The notes below the pieces were generated by a model that saw only the letters and a list, made by a program, of their open reading frames with translations, was not told where the DNA came from and did no database searches. Below, in pieces: positions 24,256-31,928 of a stretch of DNA of 64,000 nucleotides (positions are counted from its first letter, which is position 1; the number at the start of each line of letters is the position of its first letter). The DNA comes from Bacillus marinisedimentorum (GTDB lineage Bacteria; Bacillota; Bacilli; Bacillales; Bacillaceae_O). The stretch is from the NCBI RefSeq assembly GCF_001644195.2, contig NZ_LWBL02000049.1:26522-90521 (forward strand), in the 5' to 3' direction. The translations under genes were made by a program, and so were the position numbers.

Positions 24256-25030
24256 GCTGAAAAAACTACGCAGCAGTATGGAGAAATCCGTTTTTGACGA
24301 GTATTCGTTTGACAGCCGCAATAAAAGGGCTGTCCGGGATAAGATTTCGGGTGGAAAACAGACACAGGCAGTTAAAGTTAAGCCCTTTCTCAGTTTAGCA
24401 TTTCTCTTCGGGCTTGCCGTTGTCATTTTTGCTATTGCAGGATATGGATCGGGATTGCTGCCGCTTGAAAACAGAAGTGCCGGTCCAGGAAAGGAAGTTA
24501 TTCGCAATGTTGAACTGCAATTGGTTGATGTAAACGTCGAGCTGACAAATGCAGAAAACAAAATCGGCGGCATCGGTATTCAATCCGGTCCTAAAAAAGG
24601 GAAAGTGATAAGGCCGATCACTTTGTATTATACATTCACCATTAAAAACACGGGAAGTACTCCACTTGGTAAAGTTACGCAAACTGAAGATTTTTCAAAT
24701 CCGAAGGGAGTCGCGGTAAAAATCGATCCATCCAATGAATTAGTTGCCGTAATTGAAGAAGCGGTTGGATTCAATGTCTATCAAACCAAAGAATACAGTG
24801 AAACAAGAATGGGGCACGGACAGCAATTCACCCCTGTTCTAAAGCCAGGCCAGGCAGGTGAATTTGTTCTGATTTATGAATTGGGTGCTCTGGAAGACAA
24901 TCCGGAAATACCGCTTGCGCCTTCTGAAGAACAGTTGAACAGGATTGAAGAGCATGCCCGTCAGGCTGATCTTGTCGTTACGGTGGATAAAAATGAAATT
25001 GAACGGTTTGATTTGAGGAACCGTAAATAA
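24245..25030 (+). CDS. Putative membrane anti-sigma factor
   Basis: A 261-residue protein. The start is taken as the GTG 8 bases after AGAAGGGGG, giving ENKLKKLRSSMEKSVFDEY at the N-terminus. About 50 cytosolic residues precede one membrane helix (FLSLAFLFGLAVVIFAIAGYG); about 190 extracytoplasmic residues follow, containing beta-rich segments such as ITLYYTFTIKNTGSTPLG and GEFVLIYELGAL. There is no obvious zinc-binding HxxxCxxC anti-sigma motif, so the assignment rests on the 11-bp overlap with the ECF sigma gene and on topology. The outer domain would be the sensor. Confidence 0.72.
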   Translation: MENKLKKLRSSMEKSVFDEYSFDSRNKRAVRDKISGGKQTQAVKVKPFLSLAFLFGLAVVIFAIAGYGSGLLPLENRSAGPGKEVIRNVELQLVDVNVELTNAENKIGGIGIQSGPKKGKVIRPITLYYTFTIKNTGSTPLGKVTQTEDFSNPKGVAVKIDPSNELVAVIEEAVGFNVYQTKEYSETRMGHGQQFTPVLKPGQAGEFVLIYELGALEDNPEIPLAPSEEQLNRIEEHARQADLVVTVDKNEIERFDLRNRK

Positions 25031-25040
25031 ACTTGGTTAA

Positions 25041-25407
25041 AAAGAGGCTGGGACATAACGAGTCATGCATAGAGACGAACAATAGATTTTCACGACATAC
25101 TGTTTACGAATCGTCAGTTAAGCTGAAGAAACAAGTTCGTTCCATTGCGCTGCAGACACTCGCTTTCCACGGGGAGGAAGCTGAGCCTCCTCGGCTTCGC
25201 CTGCGGGGTCTCAGCCTTTCCTCTATTTCCCGTCGGAGTCGAGTGTCTTCCGCTTCATTCCACTTAGTTTTTAAAAAAAGTATGCAAAATAAAAAAATAT
25301 TGAAGAGAGTAAATAAAGACCCGAACGATCAGGTAAAAGATTCGTTGAAATCTTTACCTTATCGTTCGGGTTTATCATTAGCTGAAATACTTATGTCCAG
25401 CCTCTTT
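25041..25407. repeat. Second MITE-like element with terminal inverted repeats
   Basis: 367 bp. Left end AAAGAGGCTGGGACATAA and right end TTATGTCCAGCCTCTTT are inverted copies differing by one base. Inside lie GCTTTCCACGGGGAGG and CTGCGGGGTCTCAGCC, again of a kind common between Bacillaceae genes, and a strong hairpin at about 25317-25375 (ACCCGAACGAT...ATCGTTCGGGT) that could terminate the sigma operon. No transposase gene. Confidence 0.75.
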
Positions 25408-25411
25408 CCTT

Positions 25412-26167
25412 TCACTGCATCTCAACAGCATTATCTGTCACTTCAGCAGGGATTGCTATGTTTTCCACCTGATTCACGTTTTTGTATGTTGCTGTTGCAT
25501 CCGTCACGATTTGTGCGGTTTCACCTGCAATTTTGACATCCACATCAGCTCTCGTCACGATCGACTTCAACATCTTGTCTTCACTGATTGTCAGTTTGTA
25601 GTCAAAGCTGTTAACTTGCAGATCCTCTACTTCTGAATTCTGTGTCGCTTCTTTCAGCACATCTTGAACCAATTCTATTTCTTGTTTGTTTTTCGAGTCT
25701 TCAGTGAGATTGACAGTTAATACATAGTCGTTTCCTGACTGGGTCATTTCAAATAACTCCACGAATTTTTTCAATCTGTTCAATTCATCTTTCATGGACT
25801 CGCCGCTCGCAAGTTCTGCAAAGTCCGGATTGCTGTTTGTCGGAGTTTTGATCCACTGGCTTTCGCCAGGGACGAGAGCATAACTTGTTTCCTCATCCAT
25901 ATACAATTCAATGTTACCGTCGACCGTGCTCATTTTGATGTGAGTGTTGAATGGCTCTTTCACATACTCCATAGTCATATCCAGCGATTGATTCATTTTC
26001 TGGCCGTTGGCGTTTACATCGATTCCCATTTTCATATCCGCTTCGAAGCTGCTGATATCGTTATCCAATGCCCCGTTGACCAATTCCTCTTTTGTGACAC
26101 CTGTGCCGCAAGCACCTAAGAAAAGCAATGATGCGAGCGAAACCAATAAAAAGTGCAGTTTCTTCAT
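25412..26167 (-). CDS. DUF6612-type lipoprotein
   Basis: A 251-residue protein with a lipoprotein signal: KKLHFLLVSLASLLFLGACG with the lipobox LGAC and the lipidated Cys at residue 20. The mature part has alternating beta-strands (SSFEADMKMGIDVNANGQKMNQSLDMTMEYVKEPFNTHIKM, then IELYMDEETSYALVPGESQWIKTP) as in DUF6612/LolA-like lipoproteins of Bacillaceae. It is anchored on the outer face of the cytoplasmic membrane; function unknown. ATG follows CAGGGGGATGAACA. It is convergent with the sigma operon, and the MITE-like element touches its 3' end. Confidence 0.87.
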   Translation of the reverse strand: MKKLHFLLVSLASLLFLGACGTGVTKEELVNGALDNDISSFEADMKMGIDVNANGQKMNQSLDMTMEYVKEPFNTHIKMSTVDGNIELYMDEETSYALVPGESQWIKTPTNSNPDFAELASGESMKDELNRLKKFVELFEMTQSGNDYVLTVNLTEDSKNKQEIELVQDVLKEATQNSEVEDLQVNSFDYKLTISEDKMLKSIVTRADVDVKIAGETAQIVTDATATYKNVNQVENIAIPAEVTDNAVEMQ

Positions 26168-26339
26168 TGTTCATCCCCCTGTTCTGGTATAAAAAAGCTA
26201 AAACAAATGCATGCCCCTTTACTATATCGACTGATTAGTATATAAGTTTAGCTAAATTTGAGTGGGGTGATGACTGCTGAAAAGAAGCGGGAAAAGCATC
26301 GGAAATATCATTGACATCACGGAACGCACTGGCGAGAAA

Positions 26340-27680
26340 GTGATGAGCTGCCAGTATGATGCGTTCGGGAACCTGTTCACCCAAATGGCGGCGCCTTACA
26401 ACGCCAATGGATTCACCGGCAAAGCTTATGATGCCAAAGCAGGATTGATGGATTACGGTGCAAGATGGTACAGCCCGAATACCGCGCGCTTCATGAGTCC
26501 CGATACATTCTCAGGCTGGCAGGACCAGCCGTTGAGCCTGAACCGGTATAGTTACACATACAACAACCCTGTGAACTTCATTGACCCAACCGGGCGGATG
26601 GTCGAACACCCTGGCGGGGGCAGCAGCGGCTGGACAGGCCAGACACTTGAAAGAGGAGATTCGGGTCCATATGTGGAAGACCTGCAAGCGATGCTTCAGG
26701 GAGCAGGCTTTTCTCCAGGAGGTATTGATGGCATTTTCGGCCAAAAAACAGAAAATGCAGTAATAAACTTCCAGCAGGCCGCCGATATAGCGGTTGACGG
26801 CATTGCAGGTCCTCAAACCTATAATGCCCTGCTCACCTACGGAAAGAGTTCCGGCGGATCAAACGGCGGTGGCTCCGGCGGCAATGAAAAAATCGGCACA
26901 TGGATGGGTGAATTGCTGCGAAAAGGCGACAGGGGATCGATGGTAGAAGACCTGCAGAGGATGCTGAGCGATGCCGGATTCAGTTATATCAGCATTGATG
27001 GTGTGTTTGGAAACGAGACGGAATCTGTCGTGAAACAGTTTCAGAGAAGCAAAGGCCTAAAGAAAGATGGGCTGGCAGGTATTCAAACCTATTCAGCCCT
27101 GAAAGGGAATAATTGGAGCAGGCCGAAAGAAAAAGAAAAATCCACATCATCTACCATTCGGATGGGGCCACATGGTGTTGATTTTCCATACTATGAAAAA
27201 ATAGCGAGTGAACAAGGTATTGATCAAGTTCCCCATGAAATCAGAGATGTTATTCAGTCTGAAATGACCGGAAACGCAAAAGAAGACCTGGTTGGTGAGA
27301 TGATTCTTGCCATTCCTGGAGGAGGTGTAGGGGGTGTTATAGCCAGGGGCGGTATAAAAATTGGGGGAAGAATAGGTTCAAAAGTACTTAGAGGTCTTGG
27401 TAAAAAGGGTACTAGTAAAACTGTAGATGATTTAATTAAAAATGCAACACCTGGGAGAGCGACTAAGGGAAGAACTTCTCAATATGACTTATCTGGAGGG
27501 TTTGATAAAGCAGTAAAAGACTTTGAGTCATTGCAACCAAATATCACAAAAAATACTCCAGATTTAAGAGTTGGTAAATTACCAGATGGAAGAACAGTAA
27601 TAGTAAGAAAGAAAAGTAGTGATGGTCGCCCAACAATTGAAATTCAAGACGGAAAAAAGAAAATTAAGTTTCGCTATTAA
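26340..27680 (+). CDS. Truncated RHS tip with two peptidoglycan-binding domains and a C-terminal toxin-like domain
   Basis: The frame is open from 26274 but has no good start; GTG 26340 is the first usable codon and lacks a clear ribosome-binding site. Residues 1-90 are the end of an RHS/YD core (CQYDAFGNL, GLMDYGARWYSPNTARFMSPDTFSG, RYSYTYNNPVNFIDPTG). Two peptidoglycan-binding type 1 domains follow at about 102-165 and 192-255. After a Gly-rich pre-toxin segment comes a 100-residue C-terminus (FDKAVKDFESLQ..., RVGKLPDGRTVIVRKKSSDGRPTIEIQDG) that looks like a polymorphic-toxin effector, perhaps a nuclease; this is inference. Composition shifts from about 50% GC to AT-rich near 27,330. The RHS shell that should precede the tip is missing, so secretion is doubtful. 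Confidence 0.75.
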   Translation: MMSCQYDAFGNLFTQMAAPYNANGFTGKAYDAKAGLMDYGARWYSPNTARFMSPDTFSGWQDQPLSLNRYSYTYNNPVNFIDPTGRMVEHPGGGSSGWTGQTLERGDSGPYVEDLQAMLQGAGFSPGGIDGIFGQKTENAVINFQQAADIAVDGIAGPQTYNALLTYGKSSGGSNGGGSGGNEKIGTWMGELLRKGDRGSMVEDLQRMLSDAGFSYISIDGVFGNETESVVKQFQRSKGLKKDGLAGIQTYSALKGNNWSRPKEKEKSTSSTIRMGPHGVDFPYYEKIASEQGIDQVPHEIRDVIQSEMTGNAKEDLVGEMILAIPGGGVGGVIARGGIKIGGRIGSKVLRGLGKKGTSKTVDDLIKNATPGRATKGRTSQYDLSGGFDKAVKDFESLQPNITKNTPDLRVGKLPDGRTVIVRKKSSDGRPTIEIQDGKKKIKFRY

Positions 27681-27700
27681 TTGTAATAGGAGGAAGAGTA

Positions 27701-28099
27701 TTGGAACATTGGGAAAGATGGATACCGATAAAAGGATTACCCTCAAGATTATACAATGATACTTTTATTGATAATAAAGAAGGTATAATATTAGAGTTCA
27801 GCGATGAAAATGATAAAAAGAAAATTTTAGTTAAGTTTGATGAGGGTGTATTATCCTATAGAAATACAGATGAAGGCTCATTATTGAAAAAACTAAATTA
27901 TTTAGACCAACAATACGGTACAGATTTTTATAGCGAGTGGACTTTATTTAAAGTCAAAAACTCTGAATATATAAAATGGTTTCTTGAAGAGAGTTCAGGT
28001 ATTTATGAGCCCAATCAACTAGAACATTATGTGTTTTTAACACCAAATGATGTAATCGAAATACTAACAACATACACTCCAAGTATCGTAATAAAGTAA
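27701..28099 (+). CDS. Probable immunity protein for the RHS-type toxin
   Basis: A 132-residue acidic soluble protein starting with TTG after AGGAGGAAGAGTA, 20 bases behind the toxin gene. It begins EHWERWIPIKGLPSRLYNDTFIDN and contains KILVKFDEGVLSYRNTDEGSLLKKL, a layout seen in several immunity families of unknown fold. The role is deduced from position, size, acidity and the same AT-rich composition as the toxin domain; I do not recognise the family with certainty. Confidence 0.7.
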   Translation: MEHWERWIPIKGLPSRLYNDTFIDNKEGIILEFSDENDKKKILVKFDEGVLSYRNTDEGSLLKKLNYLDQQYGTDFYSEWTLFKVKNSEYIKWFLEESSGIYEPNQLEHYVFLTPNDVIEILTTYTPSIVIK

Positions 28100-28124
28100 C
28101 ATATAAAATTAATATAAATGATTG

Positions 28125-28157
28125 TCCCCCTTTAATAAATCTAGGGGGGCTTTTATG
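28125..28157 (+). terminator. Terminator behind the immunity gene
   Basis: CCCCC and GGGGG around a 13-nt AT-rich loop, then CTTTTAT. Confidence 0.65.
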
Positions 28158-28462
28158 TGGGGAGGGAGTGCTGAATAACTCTCTCTTTAATAGTTGTATG
28201 GCGGTAACCCTTATAAGCCCTATATAGTATTTTGTCGAATTATTAAGACGTACAACAACTGTAAAATATATGCTCTATTAATGAAATGTACCTTCTCAAA
28301 ATAATCACACAATCATCAGTTACTACCATTTCTTTTCCCCAAACATCTACCTTCGCTTTCTCCCTGCCTTTTTTAAAATTTTTACGTACAGGACGAAGCC
28401 CTCTCATTCGTGCCTAATCACATTCACCCAGAAAATCTTTTGAAAAAAAGACACAAAAAAAG
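28158..28462. other. AT-rich region without recognisable gene
   Basis: No open frame with a ribosome-binding site. It lies between the immunity gene and the recombination scar and may be debris of earlier toxin modules. Confidence 0.4.
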
Positions 28463-28734
28463 GTAATAAGCTTCCAGCAGGCCGCCGATATAACGGTTGA
28501 CGGCATTGCACTCCTCAAACCTTTAATGCCCTGATCACCTACGGAAAGAGTTCCAGCGGATTACATTTCGACTTAGGATTATGCTATCAAAATATGGGAG
28601 AAGATAAAAAGGCATTAAAGTCTTTTAAGAGATCGTTAAGAATAATTCCTCAACTAAAATTTAATGAAGGAATAAAAGAAGAAAAAGAAAAACAACTTTT
28701 AATGTATATACAAAATTTGAGTAAAGGTGTTTAA
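28463..28734 (+). pseudogene. Scar: copied peptidoglycan-binding fragment fused to a TPR-type gene fragment
   Basis: Bases 28463-28560 repeat, with about seven differences, the stretch coding for the end of the first peptidoglycan-binding domain of the RHS gene (about 26760-26860). Directly behind it an open frame (28561-28734) reads LHFDLGLCYQNMGEDKKALKSFKRSLRIIP and ends NLSKGV, a TPR-like tail of a lost protein. Neither part has a start. This is the junction expected when a toxin/immunity cassette is exchanged by recombination in the conserved peptidoglycan-binding DNA. Confidence 0.75.
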
Positions 28735-28755
28735 AGTGAGGTATAAAAATCGCCC

Positions 28756-29379
28756 ATGAATAACAAGAAATATAATATTTTTATTTTCCTTTTTGTGTGT
28801 AGTATCTATATAACTATTCCATTCATTCTCTTAAACTATTATATAATTTCCAAACCATTGCTCCTGATCTTGTATATAGTCTATTTTCTTCTTTCATTGA
28901 TAACAATTATTGCGATATACAATAAAAAATATGTAAAATTCAACATGATCGTTTTACCCATTATGATATTCGGAATGTATTTTTTAGTGAATCAACCTTT
29001 ATTAGTACCGATCCTATTTACAGTTCCTCTTTTATTCACAAGTCTATATCAAGTTGCTTTTCGAGTGTTTTATGGGATATTGTTGATCATTTTAGTGTTC
29101 ATTAACTTGGTTTTTCTCCCAATTTCCAATTTTGGCGAGCATACTACGGTAGATCAAGAAATGGCACCGAATAATCAATATCGCCTTGTCGAAAAACAAA
29201 TTGATCAAGGTTTATTGGGTGGGGATAAGCAAGTGATTTTAGAAAAAGTAACTTTTGGCGTGATCAGCAAACCGATAAAAGTTGTTTATAAAGGTGAGTG
29301 GACAGAAAATATCACAATTCAGTGGGTTGATGACAGCAGCTATAATGTTAATGGAAAAGTAAAATCTGTGTTTGATTAA
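28756..29379 (+). CDS. Hypothetical AT-rich multi-pass membrane protein
   Basis: A 207-residue protein with four to five membrane helices in the first 120 residues (YNIFIFLFVCSIYITIPFILL; LLLILYIVYFLLSLITIIAIY; IVLPIMIFGMYFLV; PLLVPILFTVPLLFTSLYQ; VFYGILLIILVFINLVFLP). A soluble C-terminal domain follows (YRLVEKQIDQGLLGGDKQVILEKVTFGVI). The ribosome-binding site is weak (GTGAGG, 15 bases away). Strongly AT-rich like the toxin and immunity genes, so it probably belongs to the same island, possibly as an orphan immunity protein. Function unknown. Confidence 0.6.
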   Translation: MNNKKYNIFIFLFVCSIYITIPFILLNYYIISKPLLLILYIVYFLLSLITIIAIYNKKYVKFNMIVLPIMIFGMYFLVNQPLLVPILFTVPLLFTSLYQVAFRVFYGILLIILVFINLVFLPISNFGEHTTVDQEMAPNNQYRLVEKQIDQGLLGGDKQVILEKVTFGVISKPIKVVYKGEWTENITIQWVDDSSYNVNGKVKSVFD

Positions 29380-29394
29380 ACGAAGGAATAAGAA

Positions 29395-29544
29395 TTGTGG
29401 GTACCAAAGATTTTCACTCCTGAGGTCAATAGGGTATTCCATACCTCCAAACCTTTATCAAGTCCAAATGGTTTTTGGGAGCAAGAAATTACCTTTGATG
29501 GCCGAGAACCAAAACTGCTGTTTATAAGTAAGCATATTAAGTAA
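29395..29544 (+). CDS. Possible small protein, 49 residues
   Basis: TTG start 7 bases after AAGGA, reading WVPKIFTPEVNRVFHTS then WEQEITFDGREPKLLFISK. Soluble, no repeats. It may be a real small gene or the 3' remnant of a larger one in the AT-rich island; its start lies 15 bases after the membrane protein stop. Confidence 0.4.
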   Translation: MWVPKIFTPEVNRVFHTSKPLSSPNGFWEQEITFDGREPKLLFISKHIK

Positions 29545-29587
29545 GTTGGCTCTTCCTATAGGTCTGTACAGTAAAGGGGATATTTAA

Positions 29588-29785
29588 ATGAAGACCAAGA
29601 AAATGATAAAGTACTTTTTTTTAATATTTTCCATAAGTGGTCTACTCGTTACATTATCTTCCACCCTTTTTGGAAACAATGATTATGTTTTAGAACAAAA
29701 ATTAACGTTAACGATCATTTTTTTACTGTTTTTTACTTTAGGCCCTTTATTTCTATATAAATTACTAACTTTTAGAATGAAATAG
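29588..29785 (+). CDS. Small two-helix membrane protein, 65 residues
   Basis: ATG after AAAGGGGATATTTAA. Helices are IKYFFLIFSISGLLVTLSS and LTLTIIFLLFFTLGPLFLYKLL; the loop between is polar (GNNDYVLEQ). Basic N-terminus KTKKM and C-terminus FRMK suggest both ends are cytoplasmic. AT-rich. Unknown function. Confidence 0.55.
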   Translation: MKTKKMIKYFFLIFSISGLLVTLSSTLFGNNDYVLEQKLTLTIIFLLFFTLGPLFLYKLLTFRMK

Positions 29786-30172
29786 ATTTTGATTTAATTC
29801 CAATCCTTCTGAGTTTCTTAGAAAATTCACCAGGAGGATTGGCCCTGTTTATTTCCAGAGATGGTATTTTGATAAATTTCACCACTTAGTTATTTTTGCG
29901 CTATTCTTCATAAGTTATCGTGTTATATTCACCAGCTTCGTTGCTGCTGTCCCTGAACCTGTATAAAGTACAAAATAAAAAGCGTCCTCTTCTGTCGGCC
30001 GGATGGAGCAGGACGCTTCTTATTTTTTTCCAGGGAAGTTCTCAGGCTTTTGTGATACAATGAATGTCAGTTTTGTAAGTCCTAAAAATGTAAATATAGA
30101 ATAATAAATTCACCTCAATGATTACATGTGGAAACATTATTTAACTACACAATGAAACAAAAAGGGGAAACG
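29786..30172. other. Intergenic region at the right edge of the AT-rich island
   Basis: Holds the dyad CCAATCCT...AGGATTGG (about 29800-29843) without a T tract, and the strong terminator listed at 29978. GC content returns to the level of the core genome at its right edge. Confidence 0.45.
29978..30029 (+). terminator. Rho-independent terminator
   Basis: AAAGCGTCCT and AGGACGCTT around a 21-nt loop, followed by TTATTTTTTT. Confidence 0.8.
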
Positions 30173-30973
30173 ATGCTGGATTATAAATTTTATGAAGGAC
30201 CCAGAGAATCGGATTACGTCATCTTATTGCACGGAATTGGCGGGAGTTCAAACATTTTTTATAAGCAATTGAAAGCATATAAAAAACATTTTCATGTAGT
30301 GGCTGTCCATCTGCCGGGCCACGGGCGTTCCCCGGGTGTCCATGAATATAAAGAGGCATTTACTTTTGAGCTGGCGGCGGGTGAAATCATCAAGCTGCTT
30401 GATCACCTGAAAATCAAGAAAGCTCATTTTGTCGGCATTTCTCTTGGTGCTGTTTTGACCCATTCGATTTTGCGGAAAGCACCTGAGCGGGTAAAGTCGG
30501 CTGTATTGGGCGGGGCGATCACAAGGGTGACGGTGTTGGACAAGCTCTTGCTGGGCACCGGCCATGCTGTAAAAAATATTGTGCCGCATATGTGGATTTA
30601 CAAGATTTTTGCCAGATTCATGATGCCAAGGAAGAACCACACCGAGTCCAGAAAGACCTTCATAAAAGAAGCGATGAAGATGGACAGGGACGATTTCCTG
30701 GGCTGGTTCAAAATCGCCCATACTGCTGAGCCGATTTACAGCAAGGTCCCGGAAGCCTCTGCCGACGTCCCGAAACTATATCTTTCGGGCGAGCAGGACC
30801 ACATGTTTATGAAGAATGTAAAAGCTGATGTGAAGGCCGATGGAAATGCCAGAATGGTAATCTTCAAAAACTCCGGCCACATTTGCAACATTGAAAAACC
30901 GAATGAATTCAATGAACTCTCGGTTGATTTTATGCTTGAAGAAGCGGATAGACAGAAGAAACATCTGGCCTGA
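30173..30973 (+). CDS. Alpha/beta hydrolase
   Basis: A 266-residue alpha/beta hydrolase. Start ATG is 5 bases after AAAGGGGAAA; a longer upstream frame has no such site. Segments: VILLHGIGGSSNIFYKQL (oxyanion region), HLPGHGRSPG, nucleophile elbow HFVGISLGAVLTHSIL with Ser in GISLG, acidic residue in LYLSGEQDHMF, and the catalytic His in FKNSGHICNIEKPNEFN. It has no signal peptide. Substrate unknown; esterases and lactonases share this layout. Confidence 0.9.
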   Translation: MLDYKFYEGPRESDYVILLHGIGGSSNIFYKQLKAYKKHFHVVAVHLPGHGRSPGVHEYKEAFTFELAAGEIIKLLDHLKIKKAHFVGISLGAVLTHSILRKAPERVKSAVLGGAITRVTVLDKLLLGTGHAVKNIVPHMWIYKIFARFMMPRKNHTESRKTFIKEAMKMDRDDFLGWFKIAHTAEPIYSKVPEASADVPKLYLSGEQDHMFMKNVKADVKADGNARMVIFKNSGHICNIEKPNEFNELSVDFMLEEADRQKKHLA

Positions 30974-31079
30974 TGAAATGGGCTGGATGCTTTTTTAGAT
31001 TAAGAAAATGATAGTTTTTTGGTACCTTTATAAGCGGACGTCTTGCGCATTTGTTCTGCAGAAACCGGGTCCGTGAACA

Positions 31080-31691
31080 TTACTTGAAACCTGCCACATA
31101 ACCAGGACCTAAAATGGTGACTATCGATAGGATCAGGGCGATTTCTTCCGGTGTTTGATCGATTTCATTTTCAAGCCAGTGCTGGATGACCCCGAGGTTT
31201 GCAGAACTTACATAGGCAATGAGGTAGTCTGCCGGCACGAGCAGTTTTCCTTTTTTCAGCTGTCCTTCGAAATGAATCAGCATGTTCTTTTTCATGACTT
31301 CTTTCAGTTTAACCTGGAAAGACGGATCTCCTTTCGGGCCTAAAATCGTTTTGATGAAGCTGAGATTCTTCAGAAAATATTCGACCAATTGCAGGACATG
31401 GGGCAAGGGTTCATTTTTTTGAATGTATGCCATGGCGTTGTGCCGCCCGATTTGCTGTGTGTGTATGACAATCGCCTCTATTTCACGGAGGAGTTCATTT
31501 TCACTTTGTTCCAGCAGGTCGTACTTGTCACGGTAATGCTTATAAAAGGTTCCCCGGTTAATATCCGCTTTTGCTGTTATGTCACTGACAGTGATTCCTT
31601 CAAATCCTTTTTCCATCATCAGTTCGGTTAGCGCGTTCCGAATCATGCGCCTGGTGCGGACGATTCGTTTATCGATTTTTTGGGTTCCCAA
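31080..31691 (-). CDS. TetR/AcrR family regulator
   Basis: A 203-residue regulator starting with TTG, 8 bases after AAAGGAG, so that translation begins GTQKIDKRIVRTRRMIRNALTELMMEKGFEGITVSDITAKADINRGTFYKHYRDKYDLLE, the complete DNA-binding domain (residues about 10-57). The C-terminal part is the DhaS/YvkB-like ligand domain (about 80-200). It is divergent from the PEP-utilising enzyme gene and the shared 237-bp region carries a perfect dyad at 31732, so it probably represses that gene and itself. The arrangement resembles yvkB-yvkC of B. subtilis. Confidence 0.9.
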   Translation of the reverse strand: MGTQKIDKRIVRTRRMIRNALTELMMEKGFEGITVSDITAKADINRGTFYKHYRDKYDLLEQSENELLREIEAIVIHTQQIGRHNAMAYIQKNEPLPHVLQLVEYFLKNLSFIKTILGPKGDPSFQVKLKEVMKKNMLIHFEGQLKKGKLLVPADYLIAYVSSANLGVIQHWLENEIDQTPEEIALILSIVTILGPGYVAGFK

Positions 31692-31731
31692 GTTTATAAC
31701 TCCTTTTCTATACAAAAGTTTTCATGCCAAT

Positions 31732-31754
31732 GAACAAAACTTTCTATTTTGTTC
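31732..31754. promoter_or_regulatory. Candidate TetR operator dyad
   Basis: GAACAAAA-CTTTCTA-TTTTGTTC: perfect 8-bp arms around a 7-bp centre, 40 bases upstream of the TetR gene start in the divergent intergenic region. Confidence 0.55.
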
Positions 31755-31928
31755 GTTATCCAACAGTTTCTGATTTATTGATGATTGCTTTCTCTTCTGG
31801 ACAAATTATAATGTACATGAAGAGCGTTAAGCAACAATGTGTTCACTAAATATTTTTGAATGAAAGCTGAGAAGGCATCTTACGGAAATTGTTTCTGAAT
31901 GATGATGCTTAGATAGGGGGGCAATGCG

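Noticed and set aside
25033..25536. 167-codon plus-strand frame after the anti-sigma gene
   Set aside because: It spans the second MITE-like element and the 3' end of the convergent lipoprotein gene; composition is not coding.
31716..31928. Rifampin-associated element upstream of the RPH-like gene
   Set aside because: No GC-rich inverted repeat of that kind is present; the only clear dyad is AT-rich and better explained as a TetR operator.
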